From the NCBI GenBank assembly GCA_905203015.1, contig CAJKUC010000002.1, positions 253,737 to 317,736 of the forward strand: DNA of 64,000 nucleotides. The letters are read 5' to 3'. The stretch is from an uncultured Christensenella sp. (GTDB lineage: Bacteria > Bacillota > Clostridia > Christensenellales > Borkfalkiaceae). The translations under genes were made by a program, and so were the position numbers. The number at the start of each line of letters is the position of its first letter. Position 1 is the first letter of the stretch. A model generated the notes under the pieces. It did no database searches and was not told where the DNA came from. It worked only from the letters and a program-made list of their open reading frames with translations. Below are positions 43,557 to 49,888 of this stretch, in pieces.

Positions 43557-45425
43557 TTACTTATCAAATGCAAGGGCTGCCGCGCCGTAAATACCGGCGT
43601 CGTTGCCAAGGCTCGCCACAACTATCTCAACAGGAGCGAATTTCGTTCCACCGTAAATCTGACGGTTTACTTTGCGTTTAAGTGGCGTTAAAAATACGTC
43701 GCCGGCGGCGCAGATTCCTCCGCCTAACACGATTGCTTGCGGGTGAAAAGCATTGATTACGTTCGTTACGCCCGCCGCAAGATATTCCGTGTATTTCTTC
43801 ACGACTTTTTCCGCCGTTTTATCGCCTTCGCGCAGTGCGTCGAACACGATTTTTCCGTTTATGTTCTCTTTGTTTCCGTTCGCAAGTTTCCAGAGCAGAC
43901 TTTCTTTATCACCGTCCATAGCCTTTTGCGCCTGACGTATCAAAGCCGTTGCCGAAGCATAGGCTTCGAGGCAACCTTTTCTTCCGCAAGTGCATTTTTC
44001 TCCGCCGATTTTAATCACTTCGTGTCCGAGTTCCACTCCCGCGCCGAGATTGCCTTCAAACAGTTTTCCGTTGAAAACGATTCCGCTGCCCACGCCCGTG
44101 CCGAGCGTAAGCATTACCAGCGATTTATATTTCTTTCCCGCGCCGAAATGATATTCGCCGAGAGCAGCCGCGTTAGCGTCGTTCGTAACGTAAACGGGCA
44201 AATTCAATTCTTCTTTCAGCGTTTTTATAAGCGCAACATTCTTCCAAGCGAGATTGTTACTGTAAACAACGTTGCCCTTTTCGGTATCAATAAGTCCGGG
44301 GCAACCTACACCAACACCTTCGAGCGTTAATCCCGTTTCTTTCTGCAAATCTTTAACGAGATTCGCCATATCGAGAAGAATTTCTTTGGCTTCCACGCCC
44401 TTTCTAGTCGGGCATTTCTTAATCGCAACGATTTTACCGTTTTCGTCTACGATTCCGCATTTGATGCCCGTGCCGCCAAGGTCTATTCCCGCATAATATT
44501 TCAGCGTATTTTCGGTAGTCAAAATCGCCGTGGCGTTTCCGTTTATTGTAAAATCTTCGCCACAGGGAATAAAGAAACTGTCGCCTGAAACGAATTTTTC
44601 GCCGTTTATTTCGCCGCTACCCGACACAAAATCGATTGCCGTAAACGTTCCATCGTTCTTTTCCGCGTATTTCCCGTTGAGTTTCAATTCACGGGTTCTG
44701 AAATATTTGCAAGCCGTAAGGTGGCGTATTTCGCCGTTATTGCCGCTTAATTTTTCATATTCACCGCCGTTTGTTTCGTCTTTGAACGCTTTGAAATTGA
44801 TTACGTCCACAGCCTTTTCGACGTGTAACGGACGAAGTTTTCCGTCCGCGCCGCGGCGGTTGTAATCGTAAACTCGATAGGTAACGTTACTGTTCTGCTG
44901 AATTTCGCAGATCACGCACCCCGCGCCTATGGCGTGCACCGTTCCCGCTTTTATAAGGTAGCAGTCGCCCGCCTTTACGGGAATGAAATTCAGCAGTTCT
45001 TCCACCGTGCCGTCTTTGACTTTTGCAAGGAATTCTTCTTTATCCGTATCGCGTTTGAAACCGCAATAAATACCCGCGCCGTCGTCCGCGGAAATGATAT
45101 ACCACATTTCGGTTTTGCCGTTGTCGTGTTCGTATTTTTGGGCGTATTCGTCGTTCGGGTGAACCTGCACGGAAAGTTTTTTCGCCGCGTCGATATATTT
45201 AATCAATACGGGAAATTCGCCGCCGTTTACGTCCACGGCGTTCTTGTTTTCTTTCAGATATTCGGCAAAAGTTTTGTCCGTTCCCGAAATCGTGCTTTCG
45301 CCGTCTTTATGTACGGATACCTCCCAACTTTCGGCAATAATGCCGTCTTTTTTTCTGCCGAAAAGCGATTTCAACTTTTCGCCGCCCCAAAGATAATCTT
45401 TCAATACGGGTTGTAATTTTATCAT
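43557..45425 (-). CDS. Fusion of mannose-6-phosphate isomerase and ROK kinase
   Basis: One 622-aa chain carries two enzymes. Residues 1-308 are a short type I phosphomannose isomerase with YLWGG, QVHP (87-90), Glu106, and AGTVHAIGAG (His164). Residues 309-622 are a ROK kinase starting YYAGIDLGGTGIKCG, with LGTGVGSG and the zinc motif CTCGRKGCLEAYAS near 473-486. Together they would turn mannose into Man6P and then Fru6P without releasing the intermediate far. The start MIKLQP has AAGGAG seven bases upstream. An operator-like motif lies at 45481-45490. By eye the gene is a little more AT-rich than its neighbours; this was not measured. Confidence 0.9.
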   Translation of the reverse strand: MIKLQPVLKDYLWGGEKLKSLFGRKKDGIIAESWEVSVHKDGESTISGTDKTFAEYLKENKNAVDVNGGEFPVLIKYIDAAKKLSVQVHPNDEYAQKYEHDNGKTEMWYIISADDGAGIYCGFKRDTDKEEFLAKVKDGTVEELLNFIPVKAGDCYLIKAGTVHAIGAGCVICEIQQNSNVTYRVYDYNRRGADGKLRPLHVEKAVDVINFKAFKDETNGGEYEKLSGNNGEIRHLTACKYFRTRELKLNGKYAEKNDGTFTAIDFVSGSGEINGEKFVSGDSFFIPCGEDFTINGNATAILTTENTLKYYAGIDLGGTGIKCGIVDENGKIVAIKKCPTRKGVEAKEILLDMANLVKDLQKETGLTLEGVGVGCPGLIDTEKGNVVYSNNLAWKNVALIKTLKEELNLPVYVTNDANAAALGEYHFGAGKKYKSLVMLTLGTGVGSGIVFNGKLFEGNLGAGVELGHEVIKIGGEKCTCGRKGCLEAYASATALIRQAQKAMDGDKESLLWKLANGNKENINGKIVFDALREGDKTAEKVVKKYTEYLAAGVTNVINAFHPQAIVLGGGICAAGDVFLTPLKRKVNRQIYGGTKFAPVEIVVASLGNDAGIYGAAALAFDK

Positions 45426-45480
45426 TTTTTTCTCCTTCCGCGCCTGCATACGCTGATTGCGGTATACGTTGCGCTGCGTT

Positions 45481-45490
45481 TTATCAAGTA
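45481..45490 (+). promoter_or_regulatory. Operator-like motif upstream of the ManA-ROK fusion gene
   Basis: TTATCAAGTA, sharing nine bases with the sites in the divergent control region 6 kb away. It overlaps a possible -35 element (TTGATA on the minus strand); the matching -10 is weak. Confidence 0.55.
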
Positions 45491-45511
45491 TTTTTTCTCT
45501 TTCGCGGCAGA

Positions 45512-46171
45512 TTATGTTTTATCTCTTTCCGCCGCCCGTTTTTCTTCCGCCTTTTTATAATCGCACAGGTGCGCAAGCGTGCAATGTTCGCAATCGGGCT
45601 TCCTCGAATGGCAGATCTTCCTGCCGTGCCAGATCAGATAATGATGACATTTCGACCATAAATCTTCGTCGATCGCCTTTTTCAATCCCTCTTCCACTTG
45701 TTCGGGTGTTTTCCCTTTGGCCAGCCCCAGCCGATTGGATACGCGGAACACGTGCGTATCTACGGCGATCGCGTTACCGCCGAACGCCACGGCATACACG
45801 ACGTTCGCCGTTTTTCTCCCCACGCCGGCAAGCGTGGTGAGTTCTTCAAACGTTTCGGGAACTTTCCCCGAATAACGCGTTAAAATGTCGCTTGTCGCCG
45901 AAAGAATATGCGCGGCTTTCGCGTGATAAAATCCGCACGAATAAATATATCGTTCCAGTTCTTCCTGCGAAAGAGCGATCATTTTTTCGGGCGTATCGTA
46001 TTTTTCAAACAATTTCGCCGTCACTTTGTTCACCCGCTCGTCGGTGCATTGAGCCGATAAGATCACGGCGATCAGCAGTTCGTACGGCGTGGCGAATTTC
46101 AACGCGGGCTTCGCGTCGGGATAAGCCTCGGCAAGAAGCGACACCGCTTGTTTTTTCTCTTGTTTCGTCAT
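45512..46171 (-). CDS. nth: Endonuclease III
   Basis: The 219-aa DNA glycosylase/AP lyase removes oxidised pyrimidines. The helix-hairpin-helix LTTLAGVGRKTANVV carries the catalytic Lys, and the catalytic Asp follows in VDTHVFRVSNRLG. The four Cys of the 4Fe-4S cluster appear in CHSRKPDCEHCTLAHLC (spacing 6-2-5). The tail is Lys/Glu-rich. The ATG is six bases after a TATAAT box, with no ribosome site, so the transcript may be leaderless. Confidence 0.95.
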   Translation of the reverse strand: MTKQEKKQAVSLLAEAYPDAKPALKFATPYELLIAVILSAQCTDERVNKVTAKLFEKYDTPEKMIALSQEELERYIYSCGFYHAKAAHILSATSDILTRYSGKVPETFEELTTLAGVGRKTANVVYAVAFGGNAIAVDTHVFRVSNRLGLAKGKTPEQVEEGLKKAIDEDLWSKCHHYLIWHGRKICHSRKPDCEHCTLAHLCDYKKAEEKRAAERDKT

Positions 46172-46177
46172 AATTAA

Positions 46178-46206
46178 ATTATACCACGCGAATCAGAAAT
46201 TTGCAA
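46178..46206 (-). promoter_or_regulatory. Promoter abutting nth (leaderless geometry)
   Basis: TTGCAA, 17 bases, TATAAT on the minus strand, then six bases (TTAATT) and the ATG. Confidence 0.7.
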
Positions 46207-46559
46207 CGTTTTTACGTTCTTTCTCTATCCTTTCTTTATTTTTACGGCAGACCTTACGCAAATCCTGCGGTACGCCGGCAAAATTCCGGCAAAAAAATCA
46301 CGGAACGTATCGCCGCATAAACGACGAAGGCCCCGTGAAAAAGAAACGAAAACAGGAGATTTTCCTCCCCCGTTTTTTGAAACGCGTTCACGCCTTCCGA
46401 AAAGCACGGAATTGTTACGCGAAGCGCGCTGTAACATTGCGCGAAAGAAAAGTTTACCCTTTCCGCCCGTACACATTTTGCGGCAACGATTACGGCAAAA
46501 CGCCCGCGTTTTCGTTGAAAGCGGAATACGGATTTTCGGCCACGGAATTTTTCGGATCG
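46207..46559. other. Gap of about 350 bp with no recognisable gene
   Basis: Short frames exist on both strands but none has a ribosome site or a familiar pattern. A GGAG/CTCC hairpin followed by a T-rich stretch on the minus strand (about 46345-46385) may terminate the DUF3343 gene. A TGTTAC/GTAACA inverted repeat lies near 46411-46435. Confidence 0.5.
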
Positions 46560-46775
46560 TCACCCGAAAAAACCTCTGAACGAATCGTAGCCGTACATCG
46601 ATAAAATCGTTCTCGCCTTTGAATAATCGCGCGAAGAAAATTTCACGCAAAGTCCGCACCCTATCCCCGCCTCTTTCGGCGCGGGAACAACGCTTACGCG
46701 CACGCCCGAAGCGGAAAGCCTCGAAGCGAACGACAAAGCCTGCGAGCGCGAACGGAACACCGCACACGTCGTCAT
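46560..46775 (-). CDS. DUF3343 protein (putative Se/S carrier-like)
   Basis: The 71-aa protein has the family pattern: an N-terminal AVFRSRSQALSFASRL helix, VVPAPKEAGIGCGLCVKF with a Cys pair around Gly-Leu, and a C-terminal helix RTILSMYGYDSF. These small proteins are common in Clostridia next to cysteine-desulfurase-like enzymes and are thought to carry sulfur or selenium; this is suggested by context rather than proven. Here the aminotransferase lies 190 bp away on the opposite strand, so they are divergent rather than in one operon. AAGGTAGGTG precedes the ATG. Confidence 0.75.
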   Translation of the reverse strand: MTTCAVFRSRSQALSFASRLSASGVRVSVVPAPKEAGIGCGLCVKFSSRDYSKARTILSMYGYDSFRGFFG

Positions 46776-46965
46776 TAGTCACACCTACCTTAAACCGGCC
46801 CGCGGCCGAAAATACCCCCGATTACCGCGGCCCGAATTTTTTCCGCTTCCGACGGATCCGAAACGCTTTTCATCTGCGGAGGTTTTGCCCCGCTTTTATT
46901 TTGCATACCCGAAGATCCGACGGAATACTATATAATATGATTTTCAGGAAAGGTGAGGTGATTCC

Positions 46966-48105
46966 ATGATTTATTTCGATAACGCCGCCACGGGCGGAGA
47001 AAAGCCCGCCCCCGTCGTCACGGCCGTCGCCGCCGCGCTCCGCGTATGCGCGAACCCGGGAAGAAGCGGGCACGCGCTTTCCGTCGCCTGCGCGAAAAAC
47101 GTTCTGAGAACTCGCGAAACGCTTGCCGGATTGTTCGACGCGCCCGATCCCGAACGGGTGATTTTTACGCAGAACTGCACGGAGGCGCTGAATATTTTTA
47201 TTTTCGGCACGTTGAAACGCGGCGATCACGTAATTACCACGCCGCTCGAACACAATTCCGTACTGCGCCCCCTCGAACGGCTGAAAACGCAGGGAATTAT
47301 CGATTACGACGTATGCCCTATCGAAAACGGAAACGTCACGCCGGAAGGAATCGCTTCGCTCGTACGCGAAAACACCGCGCTCGTTATCGTGACGGCGGCG
47401 TCGAACGTGACGGGAAAAATGCCGCCCCTTGCCGAAATAAGAAAAGCCCTGCCCGAACGGATTCTCTTCCTCTGCGACGGCGCGCAGGGCGCGGGGCACA
47501 TTCCCCTTTCCATGGAAAAATACGGACTCGACGGCTTGTGTATCGCAGGGCATAAAGGGCTTTTTGCCATGCAGGGAAGCGGCGTGCTGCTCTTTTCAAA
47601 ACGTGTTAATCCCGCGCCTCTTTGCTACGGCGGCACGGGCAGCGAAAGTTTTTCCCTTTCCATGCCCGATTTTTATCCCGACGCGCTGGAAGCGGGAACG
47701 CTGTCCTACCCTGCGATCGTTTCGCTTCTGGAAGGCGCGAGATACTACCGCAGGCACGAAACGGAAATCACCGCCGCCACGCTTTCCCTCACCGCCCGAT
47801 TTTTAGACGGACTATCCGCGTTGAAAAACGAAGGATTTACGGCGTATTCGTCGCCGAATCCCTGCGGCGTAGTTTCTTTTTCGCTTGACGGCGTGCAATC
47901 CGAAGAGGTTTCCGCGCTGCTTTCCGAACGCTACGGCTTCGCCGTGCGCGGCGGATTACATTGCGCACCGCTGATTCACCGTGCTCTCGGCACGCAGGAA
48001 AACGGATTGGTGCGGGTGAGTTTTTCGCATTTCAACAAAAAATGGCAGGTGGATCGGCTGCTCACTTCTTTGCGAGATCTTGCCGAAGCGAAACGCCGTC
48101 GCTGA
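46966..48105 (+). CDS. Class V aminotransferase, cysteine desulfurase / selenocysteine lyase-like
   Basis: The 379-aa PLP enzyme starts YFDNAATG, as this family does. The PLP lysine is in AGHKGLFAMQG (about residue 196), preceded by the Asp in FLCDGAQGAGH. The catalytic Cys is in GGLHCAPLIH (about 334). It would take sulfur from cysteine, or selenium from selenocysteine. No iscU or sufU scaffold is nearby, and the divergent DUF3343 gene suggests a dedicated carrier instead. AGGTGAGGTG precedes the ATG, and a TATAAT box lies at 46931-46936. Confidence 0.88.
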   Translation: MIYFDNAATGGEKPAPVVTAVAAALRVCANPGRSGHALSVACAKNVLRTRETLAGLFDAPDPERVIFTQNCTEALNIFIFGTLKRGDHVITTPLEHNSVLRPLERLKTQGIIDYDVCPIENGNVTPEGIASLVRENTALVIVTAASNVTGKMPPLAEIRKALPERILFLCDGAQGAGHIPLSMEKYGLDGLCIAGHKGLFAMQGSGVLLFSKRVNPAPLCYGGTGSESFSLSMPDFYPDALEAGTLSYPAIVSLLEGARYYRRHETEITAATLSLTARFLDGLSALKNEGFTAYSSPNPCGVVSFSLDGVQSEEVSALLSERYGFAVRGGLHCAPLIHRALGTQENGLVRVSFSHFNKKWQVDRLLTSLRDLAEAKRRR

Positions 48106-48195
48106 CACTTTTCGCCTTTTTTCCGCGCTTTTCCGAGCGCGTTTTTTGCCGCATTTCCGCACTTTTACTTTCGGCTGCCGGCAACGCCCCGTTTT

Positions 48196-48534
48196 CTAAA
48201 TCCGCTTGATCTGTTCGATAATCTGCGAAAGTTTTTTTCTTTGCACGAAATTCAGCATAGGCGAAAACTGCCTGTAAAAGGCGTCTATTTCTTCGTTCGT
48301 AAGCGTTCCGTCCCGCTTTCCTTTTTCTGCCGAGGAAATAATATCCGCCAGAACGTTTTTATTGCTTTGCCCGCGATATGCGGCGGCGATCTGCTTTGTG
48401 AGCCGTTCGGCGGTAATCTTTACGTCGTCTCCCGTTTCGTTCGCGTTTTTTTGCGGGAAAGTTTCGCCCTTACCCCCGCCGTTTTTTCCGTTGTGAGTAC
48501 CGTTTTCGGTTACGTAGCCGCGAAAACTTTTCAT
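48196..48534 (-). CDS. Small conserved-looking protein of unknown function
   Basis: The 112-aa protein has a polar, Gly/Asn-rich first third (NGKNGGGKGETF) and a helical second half with ITAERLTKQIAAAY, LADIISSAEKGKRDG, and the end MLNFVQRKKLSQIIEQIK. There are no Cys residues and no membrane segments. The start MKSFRGY was taken because GGAGGAAACAGG precedes it. Upstream on the minus strand a CATAAGATA sequence matches the sigma-K -10 pattern CATANNNTA, so a sporulation role is possible but weakly supported. It is divergent from the Cys/Gly-rich gene. The family is not recognised. Confidence 0.6.
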   Translation of the reverse strand: MKSFRGYVTENGTHNGKNGGGKGETFPQKNANETGDDVKITAERLTKQIAAAYRGQSNKNVLADIISSAEKGKRDGTLTNEEIDAFYRQFSPMLNFVQRKKLSQIIEQIKRI

Positions 48535-48602
48535 TTCCTGTTTCCTCCGCATGAAAGATGATATACGGGCAGAATTTTCCGCCCGAATATATCTTATGCA
48601 CT

Positions 48603-48632
48603 TTCACGCGGCGGCGGTGTGCGGCGTATAAT
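48603..48632 (+). promoter_or_regulatory. Promoter abutting the Cys/Gly-rich gene (leaderless geometry)
   Basis: TTCACG (weak), 18 bases, TATAAT, then six bases (GAAAGT) and the ATG. Confidence 0.5.
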
Positions 48633-48638
48633 GAAAGT

Positions 48639-49082
48639 ATGGACGCTTTAACTTTACTTCTTTTGTATCTCGTAACGCAAAACCCGGATTTTCAATGCAA
48701 ACTCGCCCCGTTCGCGGATAAACTGAAAGAATCGGAAGACATGCTGAAATTTTTAAATTCGCTTTCCGCCTTTCCCTGCGCGCCAAACGCAAAGCCATGC
48801 GAGGGAACGGAAAAGCCGTGCAACGATCCGTGCGACTGCGATCCGCCGTGCGGCGATCGCAATCCCACGGGCTCTACGGGAAGCACGGGCGGAACTGGCG
48901 GCGTGAACACGGGAAGCACAAGTACGGGCTCGCAGCCGCCTTATACGGGTACGACAAAGAAAAACGGACCCTCCGAAGGAAAGTCCGATACATATCGAGC
49001 CGACGATTTTTCGCCCCTTCGCAGCGTAGGCGGCGAATGGCTGGAAAAATACGTTACGAAATATTTTGCAGGAAAAAAATAA
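48639..49082 (+). CDS. Cys/Pro-rich and Gly/Ser/Thr-repeat small protein, unknown function
   Basis: The 147-aa protein has three parts. The first 50 residues form helices (MDALTLLLLYLVTQNP). A Cys-Pro-Asp-rich patch follows (PCNDPCDCDPPCGD), then a Gly/Ser/Thr repeat (GSTGSTGGTGG) and a C-terminal helix (SVGGEWLEKYVTKYF). The Cys cluster could bind metal or crosslink, as in some spore coat proteins, but no family is recognised. The ATG at 48639 lies six bases after a TATAAT box and lacks a proper ribosome site; an upstream in-frame start 27 codons earlier would place the promoter inside the gene and is rejected. Confidence 0.65.
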   Translation: MDALTLLLLYLVTQNPDFQCKLAPFADKLKESEDMLKFLNSLSAFPCAPNAKPCEGTEKPCNDPCDCDPPCGDRNPTGSTGSTGGTGGVNTGSTSTGSQPPYTGTTKKNGPSEGKSDTYRADDFSPLRSVGGEWLEKYVTKYFAGKK

Positions 49083-49153
49083 ACGCAGGCGGATGTTTCT
49101 TCCGTCAAACCGTTTTTTTCCGACTTTGCGTCGCGCCGCCGCCTTTTCCGACC

Positions 49154-49882
49154 TCACACTACGGAAAAGCCGCCGTTCACGGGAACGTCTGCCCCCGTGA
49201 CATATTCGCAATCGATCAGGGAAAGCACCGCTTTTGCCACGTCGTCGCCCGCGCCGAGCCTGCCGAGGGGAATTTCTTCCTTTAACGCGGCGATTTCTTC
49301 CGCCGAAAAACGGGCGTTCATCGCCGTATCGATCACCCCGGGAGAGACGGAATTCACGCGGATTCCCGAATACCCGAGTTCTTTCGCCAACGCTTTCGTA
49401 AGGGCAAGCAACGCGCCTTTCGTGGCGGAATACGCGCTTTCGCAACTTCCGCCCACTTCGCCCCACACGGAAGAAACGTTGATGATCGATCCGCTTTTTT
49501 GAGAAATCATCTTTTTTGCGGCTTCCCGCGCACATAAAAACGCGCCGCGCACGTTCACCGCATACAGATCGTCGAATTGCTCGGCGGTGGTATCCTGCAA
49601 TTGCGCCACCACGGAAATCCCCGCGTTGTTCACCAGCACGTCCACCCGTTTGAGCACGGAAAAGAACGCCGTGATTTCCTCTTCGCTTCGCACATCCGCC
49701 CGCACGCAGATCAAGCCTTCTTTCTGCGCCTGCGCCGCGGATTTTTCGTCGCGCGAATACAGTGCGTAAACGGTGTAACCGCGCTCTTTCAATGCCATGG
49801 CCACGGCTTTCCCTATTCCGCGCACGCCGCCCGTTACGACGGCGATCTTTTTTTGCCTTGTTTCTTCGTTTTCGCCGTTCAT
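49154..49882 (-). CDS. Short-chain dehydrogenase/reductase (FabG/YmfI-like)
   Basis: The 242-aa NAD(P)-dependent reductase has the nucleotide loop TGGVRGIGKA (17-26), NNAG, the catalytic Ser in NVSSVWGEVG, and YSATK with the catalytic Tyr and Lys. The SSVWGEVGGSCESAYSATKG stretch is like YmfI, the elongation factor P 5-aminopentanone reductase, but a fatty-acid 3-oxoacyl-ACP reductase cannot be excluded. The gene starts seven bases after the clpC stop codon and so is probably the last member of the clpC operon. Confidence 0.82.
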   Translation of the reverse strand: MNGENEETRQKKIAVVTGGVRGIGKAVAMALKERGYTVYALYSRDEKSAAQAQKEGLICVRADVRSEEEITAFFSVLKRVDVLVNNAGISVVAQLQDTTAEQFDDLYAVNVRGAFLCAREAAKKMISQKSGSIINVSSVWGEVGGSCESAYSATKGALLALTKALAKELGYSGIRVNSVSPGVIDTAMNARFSAEEIAALKEEIPLGRLGAGDDVAKAVLSLIDCEYVTGADVPVNGGFSVV

Positions 49883-49888
49883 CGCCGA

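Noticed and set aside
25725..45425. Recently acquired genomic island inserted at the tRNA cluster
   Set aside because: The glycan locus abuts tRNA genes, but no integrase, no duplicated tRNA 3' end (attachment site) and no mobility gene was found.
46225..46782. A 185-codon minus-strand frame overlapping the DUF3343 gene
   Set aside because: It overlaps a recognised family in another frame, has an Arg-rich shadow-like composition and lacks a ribosome site.
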